DNA from: Poriferisodalis sp965237655
GTDB lineage: Bacteria; Actinomycetota; Acidimicrobiia; Acidimicrobiales; Poriferisodalaceae
Assembly: GCF_965237655.1 (NCBI RefSeq)
Contig: NZ_CBDEGB010000001.1
Coordinates: 124,001-188,000 of the forward strand
Length of the DNA: 64,000 nt
Reading direction: 5' to 3'
Position numbers and translations under genes: made by a program. Below are positions 8,501-15,471 of the stretch, in pieces; position 1 is the first letter of the stretch, and every line of letters begins with the position of its first letter. The notes beneath the pieces were generated by a model. The model was given only the letters and a program-made list of their open reading frames with translations. It was not told where the DNA came from and did not search any database.

Positions 8501-9421
8501 GCGGTCGCCCGATCCGGTCCAGGCATCGAGCGGGTGGGTATTGGGGACCGAGACGATGCCGATGCTCGCCCAGCGGGTGTGGCTGACCACCACCACCTCG
8601 GCGCCGTCGACGCACAGGGTCCAGCGCAGCAGGCTGTCCTGACGGATCTGCGATCGCAACGCCGAGGTGTTGTCGCCCAGTTCGCCGATTTCCGAGGCGG
8701 TCTTGTAGACGAATGCGAGGCCATCGGGAGTGTTCCGCACCGCGCCGGTACCGAAGAGCGGATCCGCCAGTCGCACGCTGTGGGAGCTTGCAGTGGCGCC
8801 TTCAGCATCCGCGTCGAGGCGAGCACCCCGCACGAACACCTGCAAGCCGGCCGAGTCCCGGCCTCGCACCTCGAGCCGGTCGAGCGCAGAAAGCGCGACC
8901 TGGATCGACCAGAGTCCCCCGATGGCTGTCGGCGGAGGCGTGCCACCCCACAGCCCGACAAGCTCCCGGGCCATCCGCAGGCGATCGCGTCGTAACGCGA
9001 AGGCGTGGTCCTTCAGTTCGCCCAAGGCGGCGTTGATGCGTTCAATGCGATCAAGCTCGCCGTCTGGCTCGTTCTGAGCCTCAGACAACACTTCGCCCGC
9101 ATCGACGGCGCCGTCGATTTCGGTGATGTGCGCATCCACCGTCGCCAGGGCGGCTTCGATGTCGAGCACACACTTGGCATCATCGACCAGCAGGCGGACT
9201 CCCGGAAGCGATCGAAGTGCCTCGTCGGCCTCTCGCAACAAGACAGCGCCAGCTTCAAGTTGTTCGGCGAGGTCGCGGCCGTCAGCACCGGCGGCCGAGG
9301 CGTCGCCAGTTGTTACCGCAGCAAGCAGGGCCGCTGCGTCATACAGCAGCGGTACGACAGCTGACGCTTCCAGCGCATCCCGGTCGTCGCGGCGCCCGAT
9401 GACGGCCACAATCCCGCACAC
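5585..9421 (-). CDS. glmS: Giant glutamine-fructose-6-phosphate aminotransferase (GlmS-like)
   Basis: GlmS makes glucosamine-6-phosphate from fructose-6-phosphate and glutamine, the first step to UDP-GlcNAc. I start at the GTG at 9419-9421 because the next codon is Cys (VCGIVAVIG), and this enzyme needs Cys1 exposed after Met removal; the frame is open to 9442. The protein has about 1278 residues, roughly twice the usual 610. The glutaminase domain is split: about 150 foreign residues sit between CGIVAVIGRRD and LEVRGRDSAGL (184-193). HTRWASIG and LNGDVDNYADL follow. SIS domains run from FLLKEIREAP (about 509) to about 875, with SQSGTTTDTNRTV and SVASTKAFYAQ. A decapeptide repeat array (884-957) and a roughly 320-residue C-terminal domain I do not recognise complete it. 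Neighbours acpS and glmM support the role; this architecture is unlike standard GlmS. Confidence 0.88.
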   Translation of the reverse strand: MCGIVAVIGRRDDRDALEASAVVPLLYDAAALLAAVTTGDASAAGADGRDLAEQLEAGAVLLREADEALRSLPGVRLLVDDAKCVLDIEAALATVDAHITEIDGAVDAGEVLSEAQNEPDGELDRIERINAALGELKDHAFALRRDRLRMARELVGLWGGTPPPTAIGGLWSIQVALSALDRLEVRGRDSAGLQVFVRGARLDADAEGATASSHSVRLADPLFGTGAVRNTPDGLAFVYKTASEIGELGDNTSALRSQIRQDSLLRWTLCVDGAEVVVVSHTRWASIGIVSVPNTHPLDAWTGSGDRSHVAAVLNGDVDNYADLIAQRRLSIAPEITTDAKVIPTMLGQALAVGSDVESTPAGSEQLRQAFADAVSSFEGSVAIAAHTSQVPDVVALALRGSGQALYVGTAGQSYVVASEPYGLVEECRQYVRLDGETPSDPANPVGSRGQIMLVGTPPPPAAGEPAAAEFTALRRFSYDGTELPVEPGGIVTAEVTTRDINRGDNPHFLLKEIREAPRSLRATLRGRIETADALLHSRLGPDVLPTHVRDRLRDGSIRRVVAIGQGTAAVAAASLPHFCETLLEPSRSQQNLETVASLATELSGFGLRSDLSDTLVVAVSQSGTTTDTNRTVDLARSRGATVIAIVNRRGSDLTDRSDGVLYTSDGRDVEMSVASTKAFYAQVAACALLAAAIAAEVRPDDAQTARAISELLGALGELPAALEVVLASHDEIARIARRHVGTHRHWAVVGNGANRIASREIRIKLSEVCYHAVAEDSTEDKKHIDLSCEPLIWVCATGLSGSVAADAAKEVAIYRAHRATPIVIASAGTGRFDAAAELLEVPAVHPAVDFVLATAAGHLYGYEAALTIDALADPLHEMRAATESLLAAGGRDESLLAAGGRDESLLAAGGRDESLLAAGGRDESLLAAGDGDSTLLAAPRTDGTLLGPRGPDDDLLGVLAERLRLAANRFRDGVRAGNYDGHLRAGTAARLGAVLRYAAGVAPLEMYQLDLGKVGRPSVVIDDLTDALNIAIDELTRPIDTIKHQAKTVTVGISRADETLLDSMLVSAALEAGAPRDRLSYATLRTLAALDLAVAQVTGWSRYRIEGDVASASSPEVTIWLTDRGGTALGIESRTVANPQLRGSKHRAAYEREVTVARGSDGRTVFHIPETKDGTATGLTLLHCRFVQRLRAPAMRAVLMSYRGRYGALADAVTETLPWFRDDLLGTLDVFDLLTRPVYVLAEHWLGQSAPSAGGGASDPSAGGGASGPSADGEPDD
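5598..5672. repeat. 27-bp tandem hairpin repeat at the 3' end of glmS
   Basis: There are two full 27-bp units (5619-5645 and 5646-5672) and a degenerate third (5598-5618). Each full unit contains the hairpin TCCGCC-TCC-GGCGGA. In the glmS frame they encode PSAGGGASD, PSAGGGASG and PSADGEPDD, the last residues of the protein. The period is divisible by three. Confidence 0.85.
6631..6780. repeat. 30-bp tandem hairpin repeat inside glmS (5 units)
   Basis: There are five 30-bp units at 6631-6660, 6661-6690, 6691-6720, 6721-6750 and 6751-6780. The inner three are identical and the outer two are degenerate at their outer ends. Each intact unit carries the inverted repeat GCCGCGA-N11-TCGCGGC. They encode the decapeptide ESLLAAGGRD. 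Related but diverged decapeptides (STLLAAPRTD, GTLLGPRGPD) continue the series. The array separates the second SIS domain from the unknown C-terminal domain. Confidence 0.92.
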
Positions 9422-9536
9422 ACCAGCGAGGGTACCGAGCACCCGGACACCGCCCCGCCCGGTGTCTCTCGGCCGGCGGCGGGGGTTTGGGTTGCGTGAT
9501 TAGATAGGTGGCAGCAACTCACAGGGGGGTTTCGCC

Positions 9537-10460
9537 ATGGCCATTAGGGGCGTCATGCGAGCCGGGTATGTGCAGGTTCGCGTCACTGACATGGATGCCA
9601 GCATCGTTCACTACCGAGACCGGATCGGCTTGTCCGTCGTCGGCACCGGTGACGACGGCCGCGTCTACCTCAAGGCATACGACGAGTTCGACCATCACAG
9701 CGTCATTCTGCGGCCCGCCGATAAGCCCGGCATGGACTTCATGGGCTTCAAGGTACGCAACGACGACGACCTGACCGAGCTCACCGACAAGCTCTACAAC
9801 CACGGCGTGGCGGTTGACCACCTCGAGCCGGGTTCGCAACCCGCACTGGGTCGTGTCGCCAGCTTCACGATCCCGGCGGGGCACACCATCCACCTCTATT
9901 CCGAGATGGCGATTGCCGAGCGGACGCCGCCGACGCACAACCCTGACGTGTGGGACTCCGAGCCCCGGGGCATGCGGGCCACCCGCATGGACCACTGCCT
10001 GCTGTACGGGCCCAACATCGCCGAGACCGTGGAACTGTTCACCGAGGTGCTGGGCTTCGAGCTCGCCGAGGTGGTGGTCGCACCGGACGGCTCCTACATC
10101 GCGCCGTTCCTCACGTGCGCCAGCAAAGCCCACGACGTGGCATTCGTCCATCACGACGACCCGGGGATCTTCCACCACGTTTCGTTCTATTTGGAGAGCT
10201 GGAACGACGTCGCCCACGCTGGCGACGTCATGAGCCGGTACGACATTCCCGTGGACATCGGCCCGACCCGCCACGGCATCACCCGCGGCCAGACGATCTA
10301 CTTCTGGGATCCGTCGGGCAACCGCAACGAGGTGTTCTCGGGCGGTTACATCTACTTCCCGGACAACCCCCAGCGGACCTGGGATGCCGAGCAGCTTGGC
10401 AAGGGCGTGTTCTACGTCGACCGCCGGCTCAACGAGGCGTTCCTGAACGTTTACACCTGA
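9537..10460 (+). CDS. Catechol 2,3-dioxygenase (extradiol, type I, VOC fold)
   Basis: The enzyme opens the catechol ring next to the two hydroxyls (meta cleavage) using Fe(II). The 307-residue protein has two VOC domains. The iron ligands are visible at His153 (MDHCLLYG), His214 (FHHVSFY) and Glu265 (NRNEVFSGGY). The second-sphere residues His199, His246 and Tyr255 are also present. All six positions equal the numbering I recall for Pseudomonas XylE, so the start is very likely right. A strong ribosome site (ACAGGGGGG) precedes the ATG. It is transcribed away from glmS and towards glmM, with no other aromatic-degradation genes nearby. The true substrate may be another catechol. Confidence 0.9.
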   Translation: MAIRGVMRAGYVQVRVTDMDASIVHYRDRIGLSVVGTGDDGRVYLKAYDEFDHHSVILRPADKPGMDFMGFKVRNDDDLTELTDKLYNHGVAVDHLEPGSQPALGRVASFTIPAGHTIHLYSEMAIAERTPPTHNPDVWDSEPRGMRATRMDHCLLYGPNIAETVELFTEVLGFELAEVVVAPDGSYIAPFLTCASKAHDVAFVHHDDPGIFHHVSFYLESWNDVAHAGDVMSRYDIPVDIGPTRHGITRGQTIYFWDPSGNRNEVFSGGYIYFPDNPQRTWDAEQLGKGVFYVDRRLNEAFLNVYT

Positions 10461-10474
10461 TCAAGCGCGGTGGG

Positions 10475-10496
10475 ACGCCGCATCTACGGCGTTCTT
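10475..10496. terminator. Likely terminator between dioxygenase and glmM
   Basis: The hairpin ACGCCG-CATCTA-CGGCGT is followed by TCTT on the plus strand, 14 bp after the dioxygenase stop. It lies between two convergent genes, so it could serve both, although the T tract is short. Confidence 0.55.
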
Positions 10497-11889
10497 AGAA
10501 GCTGGTCGCTCGCACGAGCTGGACGAGGCGGTCCGCAATCTCGGCTGCCTCGCTCTCGGTCGGCGCTTCGACCATGACACGAATAGCCGGCTCGGTGCCG
10601 CTCGGGCGCACTAGCACCCGCACATCGGGTCCCGCCTGCGCAGCAATCTCATCGACCGAGCGGCGGGTCTCGTCGGACAATGACCCTGCGCTGGCTAGCA
10701 CATTGCGCAGCACCTGCGGAGCGCTCTGCATCGCCGCGCCTGCAAGATCACTGCTCGTGCGGACCGGTGAGCCGGCCACACCGCGGCGTATGACGAGGTC
10801 GGCCAGATGGACTGCGCTGCGCAGCCCGTCACCGGTCGTGGCCTCGTGACGAAAGACCACGTGGCCTGACTGCTCGCCCCCAAGGCTGTAGCCGCCGGTG
10901 TCCAGCGCTTCAAGCACAGCACGGTCCCCCACTGCGGTCTCGATCACCTCGATGCCAGCGGAGGCCATGGCCCGGCGCAGCCCCAGGTTGGACATCACGG
11001 TGACGACGAGCGTGTTGCCCTCAAGCAGGCCGCGCTCGGCCATATCCAACGCGAACAGCACCATCTGGCGATCGCCGTCAATGAGGTGTCCATCGCTGCC
11101 CACGGCGATCAGCCGGTCACCGTCGCCATCGAATGCCAACCCGAGGTCCGCTCTCTGCTCGACCACCGACGCCTGGAGCGCAGCCGGATTCACCGAGCCG
11201 CAGCCGTCGTTAATGTTGCGACCGGTGGGCTCACAGAACAGCGCCGTGACCTGTGCCCCCAACCGTCGCAGGACCGCAGGCGCGAGCGAGGCGCTGGCCC
11301 CGTTGGCGCCGTCCATGACGAGGCGGAGGCCGTCGAGCGTGCGCCCATCGATGGCCTCGCGCAGCGACATCTCGTACGCAGCAAGCACTCGGGCCGTCTC
11401 GCCGGTCGGAGCAGCTCCGACCGCTGCGCTGGCGAGACTGCGCCGCCGGGCAACATCGGAAGCTGATGGGCGGTCGCCGTGGGTGAGTCCCACGCGGTCG
11501 AGGTGGTGCGTCACGGCTGACTGAGCGTCATCGTCGAGCTTTGTGCCGCCCGGCGCGAACAGCTTCACGCCGTTGTCAGTCCATGGATTGTGCGACGCGG
11601 AGACCATTGCTCCCGCTGAGCTCTCGAACCCGGCGCCAAAGGCCACGACCGGCGTGGGCACGACGCCGAGATCGACGACCTCGGCACCCGTTGCACGGAA
11701 GCCCGCTATGAGCGCACCCGCCAGTGCGGGACCCGATGCGCGCGTATCGCGGCCTACGACCCAGCGGGCGTCCGCTGCACCGGCTCCGAGCGCCTGGTTG
11801 GCCGCACGCCCGATGGCGTGCGCGACCACCTCGTCAAGTTCTTCGAACGCCAGCCCTCGAACGCCGTCAGTTCCGAAGGTGGGTATCAC
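10495..11889 (-). CDS. glmM: Phosphoglucosamine mutase
   Basis: GlmM converts glucosamine-6-phosphate to glucosamine-1-phosphate, the step after GlmS in UDP-GlcNAc synthesis. The 464-residue sequence starts MIPTFGTDGVRG. It has the phosphoserine loop SASHNPWTDNG (catalytic Ser99), the Mg loop DGDGDR, the sugar-binding GGEQSGH and the C-terminal phosphate-binding RPSGTEPAIRVMVEA. All four domains are present at normal length. It lies 22 bp after rpsI in the order rplM-rpsI-glmM seen in actinobacteria, and its 3' end faces the dioxygenase gene. Confidence 0.96.
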   Translation of the reverse strand: MIPTFGTDGVRGLAFEELDEVVAHAIGRAANQALGAGAADARWVVGRDTRASGPALAGALIAGFRATGAEVVDLGVVPTPVVAFGAGFESSAGAMVSASHNPWTDNGVKLFAPGGTKLDDDAQSAVTHHLDRVGLTHGDRPSASDVARRRSLASAAVGAAPTGETARVLAAYEMSLREAIDGRTLDGLRLVMDGANGASASLAPAVLRRLGAQVTALFCEPTGRNINDGCGSVNPAALQASVVEQRADLGLAFDGDGDRLIAVGSDGHLIDGDRQMVLFALDMAERGLLEGNTLVVTVMSNLGLRRAMASAGIEVIETAVGDRAVLEALDTGGYSLGGEQSGHVVFRHEATTGDGLRSAVHLADLVIRRGVAGSPVRTSSDLAGAAMQSAPQVLRNVLASAGSLSDETRRSVDEIAAQAGPDVRVLVRPSGTEPAIRVMVEAPTESEAAEIADRLVQLVRATSF

Positions 11890-11911
11890 GCCAGGCTTAG
11901 CGCTTGGAGTG

Positions 11912-12304
11912 CTATCGCTTGGAATATTGGGGCGCCTTGCGGGCCTTCTTGAGGCCGTATTTCTTGGATTCCTTCTTGCGGTCGTCGCGGTGGAGCATCC
12001 CGGCGGACTTGAGCGTCGGCCGCATCTCGGGATCCATCACCAGCAACGAGCGGGCAATACCCAGCCGCAGCGCACCCGCCTGGCCGGCTACACCGCCGCC
12101 GTCGACAGTGGCGTCGACGTCGTAACTCTCGGTGGTCTCGGTGAGCCGCAGCGGCTCAGTGATGTTCATGCGGTGCACTGACGAGGTGAAGTACTCGTCG
12201 AACGGGCGGCCGTTCACGCGAACGTTGCCGCCGCCGGGTTGAAACCTCACCCGCGCGACGGCGCGCTTGCGACGGCCTGTGGTCTGCGTCAGCGGTACGG
12301 GCAC
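11912..12304 (-). CDS. rpsI: 30S ribosomal protein S9
   Basis: S9 is a 16S rRNA-binding protein of the 30S head whose C-terminal tail reaches the P-site tRNA. The 130 residues show TTGRRKRAVARVRF near the start, the middle segment GGGVAGQAGALRLGIARSL, and the basic tail KKYGLKKARKAPQYSKR. I chose the GTG at 12302-12304, which has GGAGAG just upstream and gives the normal length; the frame continues upstream through rplM without a stop. It follows rplM by 26 bp. Confidence 0.94.
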   Translation of the reverse strand: MPVPLTQTTGRRKRAVARVRFQPGGGNVRVNGRPFDEYFTSSVHRMNITEPLRLTETTESYDVDATVDGGGVAGQAGALRLGIARSLLVMDPEMRPTLKSAGMLHRDDRKKESKKYGLKKARKAPQYSKR

Positions 12305-12330
12305 GAACTCTCCGTGTTTGGTTTGGAGCC

Positions 12331-12777
12331 TCAGCGCGCCGAGGCGCCAGGCAATTGCAGCGGTTGGGGCTGCTGGGCGGCGTGGGGATGGTCTGGTCCG
12401 GCGTACACCTTCAGCTTGCGCAGCTGGGCCCGGCCGAGACGGTTGTGGGGCAGCATGCCCCTGATGGAGCGCCGGACAGCGTCGGCGGGGCGGCGGGCCA
12501 GCAGGTCGCCGTATTTCTCGCTGCGCAGACCGCCCGGGTATCCCGAATGGCGGTGCACGAGCTTCTGCGTCGCCTTGTCGCCGGTCAACACGACCTTTTC
12601 GGCGTTCACCACCACGACGTGGTCGCCGCAGTCGATGTAGGGGGCGAAGGTCGGCTTGTGCTTGCCGCGCAGGATTCTGGCCACCTCGGTGGCCATGCGG
12701 CCGAGCACCATGCCTTCGGCATCGACAACGAACCAAGCGCGTTCGATCTCAGATGCTTTGGGGGCGTAAGTGCGCAC
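12331..12777 (-). CDS. rplM: 50S ribosomal protein L13
   Basis: L13 is an early-assembly 23S rRNA-binding protein. The 148 residues start MRTYAPKASEIERAWFVVDA and contain LGRMATEVARILRGKHKP, DHVVVVNAEKV and RRSIRGMLPHNRLGR, all family landmarks. It pairs with rpsI as in nearly all bacteria. The last 20 residues are rich in Gln, His and Pro and look unconserved. In many actinobacteria the pair follows rplQ-truA closely; here about 10 kb separates them. Confidence 0.95.
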   Translation of the reverse strand: MRTYAPKASEIERAWFVVDAEGMVLGRMATEVARILRGKHKPTFAPYIDCGDHVVVVNAEKVVLTGDKATQKLVHRHSGYPGGLRSEKYGDLLARRPADAVRRSIRGMLPHNRLGRAQLRKLKVYAGPDHPHAAQQPQPLQLPGASAR

Positions 12778-12828
12778 GCTGGAACTCCGCTTGGGGTCGT
12801 CGATGAGACCTCACGAGGCTACCGGCGC

Positions 12829-14568
12829 TCAGCCAGTTGCCGTCACTGGTCCAGATGCCCTCACCGGCACAGTGTCGCGGCCGGCCCGCAGCAGGGTTCC
12901 GGGGCGGGCATCGGTGAACTCGCCGCCGCTGACGGCAACCTCGCCGTTCACCAGCACGGTGTCGATGCCATCGGCCTCGCCGTAGAGCCGCCATGCCCCA
13001 CCGGGCAGGTCCTCGCGCACCTCGATCGGGCGCGGCGCGACCGCGTCGGGATCGAAGACCACCACATCGGCGTGCCAGCCTTCGGCCAACCGTCCCCGAC
13101 CTGCAAGGCCGTACAGCCGAGCCGGGATGTCGGTCAGCTTGTGGATGGCGTCCTCGAGCTCCAGCATCTCGCGGTCGCGTGCAGCAGCCAGCAAGTACGT
13201 CGAGTAGTTGAACGTCGCCAGGAAGTCGAGGTGGGCGCCCGCATCGGATGCCCCGATCACGCAGCGGTCGTCGTTCCACAGCTCCTGGCGCAGCGCCCAG
13301 CTGTCGTCGTCGTCCCCTGCGGCTCGCGGGTAGAGACCGGTCTTGAGATCGTCGGCCACGACCAGATCGCAGAGCGCATCCCATGGCGTGATGCCCTGCT
13401 CGTCGGCAATCTCGCCGATCGTGCGGCCCTCGAAGTGCGTCAGCTCGGGCTTGGTGACTTCGCCGACCGTCAGGCGTTCCCAGCGAGCCAAGCCCCGGAA
13501 CGCGCTCGGCTGCTGGGCGAGATCGTTCAGCTCGGCCCGGCGCACCGGGTCAGACAGCAGCCGCATCTTCTCATCAGGCGGCAGTGACATCGGCTCGGCC
13601 CAGCCGTGCAGCGTGTCGAGCAGGAAGCCGCTCTCGAAGCACAGGCGGCTGACGGCGGGCATCGGCGCCGTGAGCGCCAGCACGCGCCCCCCTTGGCGGG
13701 CCGCGAAGTTGCTGGCCTCGAGCTTCTGCGCGATGGCGTCTCGATGCCGGCCGTTGGCGAAGATCACGTTCCAGTTGAGCGGCCGGTCCGCAGCCACCGA
13801 CATGTCGGTGAGCAACTGGTACACGTCGGTGTCGAAGCGTTCGATGGTCGGGATGAATTCAAGCGCGACTGCAGGGCTCGAGCGCAGCACCGAGCACAAC
13901 TCGATGAGCTCGGTGGTCGAGGCGTGACGCGACGGCACTGCCTCGCCGGACGCGTCGTTGTGGGTCTTGGCCCACGACGAGCTGAAACCCAGCCCGCCAG
14001 CGGCGATGCTGTCGGCCAGCATCTTCTTCATGGCCTCAAGTTCTTCAGGCGTGGCCTCGTGCCCGACAGAGCGCTCGCCCATCACCACTCTGCGCAGCGC
14101 GCAGTGGCCCACCAGGAACCCGGCGTTGGGCATGAGCGTCCCGTCGATGGAGTCGAGGTACTCGCCGAAGCTGCGCCAATCCCACGGGACGCCTTCCTGC
14201 AGAGATGCAAGCGGCATGCCCTCCACCCGGGCGAGCATCCGCATCAGGTAGTCGCCGTGGTCGGGCTCCAGCGGGGCGATCGTGAAGCCGCAGTTGCCGC
14301 CGATCACCGTGGTGACGCCGTGCAGTGGCGACGGGGACAGCGTCGTGTCCCAGAACACCTGCGCGTCGAAATGCGTGTGGATGTCGACGAAGCCGGGTGC
14401 GACGACCATGCCGTCGGCGTCGATGGTTCGCTCCGCAATGCCCGCCGCGCGCACCGCCTCGTCGCCGATGGCCACGATGCGGCCATCTCGAATGCCGATG
14501 TCGCCGTGGCTTCGTGGCGCCCCGGTGCCGTCGATGATCGTGCCACCCGCAATCCTGATATCGAGCAT
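12829..14568 (-). CDS. N-acyl-D-amino-acid deacylase-like amidohydrolase
   Basis: This is an amidohydrolase-superfamily enzyme of the D-aminoacylase group, which hydrolyses N-acyl-D-amino acids or similar amides in the cytoplasm. The 579 residues open with MLDIRIAGGTIIDGTGAP. The metal motif HTHFDAQ follows VAPGFVDI, then GNCGFTIAPL, and late in the protein SDAGAHLDF; the end is the standard composite beta domain (LAEGWHADVVVFDPD). I use the ATG at 14566-14568, with a GAGGGG/GGGGC stretch upstream; the frame is open to a GTG at 14586. truA starts on the opposite strand about 20 bp away. The substrate cannot be told from sequence. Confidence 0.85.
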   Translation of the reverse strand: MLDIRIAGGTIIDGTGAPRSHGDIGIRDGRIVAIGDEAVRAAGIAERTIDADGMVVAPGFVDIHTHFDAQVFWDTTLSPSPLHGVTTVIGGNCGFTIAPLEPDHGDYLMRMLARVEGMPLASLQEGVPWDWRSFGEYLDSIDGTLMPNAGFLVGHCALRRVVMGERSVGHEATPEELEAMKKMLADSIAAGGLGFSSSWAKTHNDASGEAVPSRHASTTELIELCSVLRSSPAVALEFIPTIERFDTDVYQLLTDMSVAADRPLNWNVIFANGRHRDAIAQKLEASNFAARQGGRVLALTAPMPAVSRLCFESGFLLDTLHGWAEPMSLPPDEKMRLLSDPVRRAELNDLAQQPSAFRGLARWERLTVGEVTKPELTHFEGRTIGEIADEQGITPWDALCDLVVADDLKTGLYPRAAGDDDDSWALRQELWNDDRCVIGASDAGAHLDFLATFNYSTYLLAAARDREMLELEDAIHKLTDIPARLYGLAGRGRLAEGWHADVVVFDPDAVAPRPIEVREDLPGGAWRLYGEADGIDTVLVNGEVAVSGGEFTDARPGTLLRAGRDTVPVRASGPVTATG

Positions 14569-14588
14569 CTGCCCCGTCCCCCTCACAG

Positions 14589-15452
14589 ATGGCCTCTGCG
14601 AGCCGGTCCCGCGAAGCTGAAGGCGAAGTTACCGTGCCAACGGTGAACGAACATGAGTCCGAGCACCGCACAGTGCGGCTGGATCTCTCCTACCGCGGCA
14701 CCGGCTTTCGTGGCTTCGCCGCCAATGAAGGCGTGCGCACGGTTGCAGGCGGTCTCAACGCGGCGCTGGAGCGGGTCCTCGGCGAGGCGCCCCCGGTGAC
14801 CGTGGCAGGTCGCACTGACGCGGGAGTTCACGCGACAGGTCAGGTGGTGTCGTTCAAGATCGAGAGCGAGGGACTGCGCCGAATCGGCGATGGCCAGCCT
14901 GGTGATCGTCTGGATCGCCTCGCGGCTTCGCTGAATCGCCTGCTGAATCCTGAGATTGCCGTAACGGGCGCTGCGTTGGCCACAGACAGCTTTGACGCGC
15001 GTCACTCGGCCAGCGCTCGGGCCTACGAGTACCGCATTCGCAACGCAGCGCATCTCGACCCGCGCTCCGCCGACCTCGAATGGCATGTGCCCCAGCGCCT
15101 GGACGTCGACCGCATGAACGCTGCGGCCCGCCACCTCGTCGGCGAGCACGACTTCACGTCGTTCTGCCGCCGGCCGAAGGATCGTCCCGACGCGTCGCTG
15201 GTGCGGACCGTGGCGCAGGCGCACTGGTCAGCTGAGGGCGCGCAGTTGCTATTCGAGATTGAAGCGAATGCCTTCTGCCACCAGATGGTGCGAGCCATTG
15301 TGGGGCAGTGCGTTGCGGTTGGCCGCGGCGATCGCTCAGCCGACGATGTACCCGCCGTGCTGGCTGCGCGCCGCCGGGACGCGGCCGCGCCGATCGCGCC
15401 GCCCCACGGGCTGACCCTCGTGGCGGTGCGTTACCGCGACGAGGAATTCTAG
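14589..15452 (+). CDS. truA: tRNA pseudouridine(38-40) synthase TruA
   Basis: TruA isomerises uridines 38-40 in the anticodon arm. The 287 residues show RLDLSYRGTGFRGFA, the catalytic AGRTDAGVHATGQVVSF (Asp in the RTD motif), ARAYEYRIRN and FCHQMVRAIVGQCVAVGRG, so both halves are intact. The first 25 residues before RTVRLDL are atypical, and no ribosome site precedes the ATG at 14589. The in-frame GTG at 14634 follows GAAGGCGAAG and is a real alternative. truA normally follows rplQ on the same strand; here it is on the opposite strand, facing away from rplM-rpsI. Confidence 0.93.
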   Translation: MASASRSREAEGEVTVPTVNEHESEHRTVRLDLSYRGTGFRGFAANEGVRTVAGGLNAALERVLGEAPPVTVAGRTDAGVHATGQVVSFKIESEGLRRIGDGQPGDRLDRLAASLNRLLNPEIAVTGAALATDSFDARHSASARAYEYRIRNAAHLDPRSADLEWHVPQRLDVDRMNAAARHLVGEHDFTSFCRRPKDRPDASLVRTVAQAHWSAEGAQLLFEIEANAFCHQMVRAIVGQCVAVGRGDRSADDVPAVLAARRRDAAAPIAPPHGLTLVAVRYRDEEF

Positions 15453-15471
15453 GCGAGGCTGGTCGCCCGGC

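Noticed and set aside
11912..12736. A 274-residue S9 fusion protein
   Set aside because: The frame is open upstream because it crosses rplM out of phase; the part before the GTG at 12304 has no family pattern.
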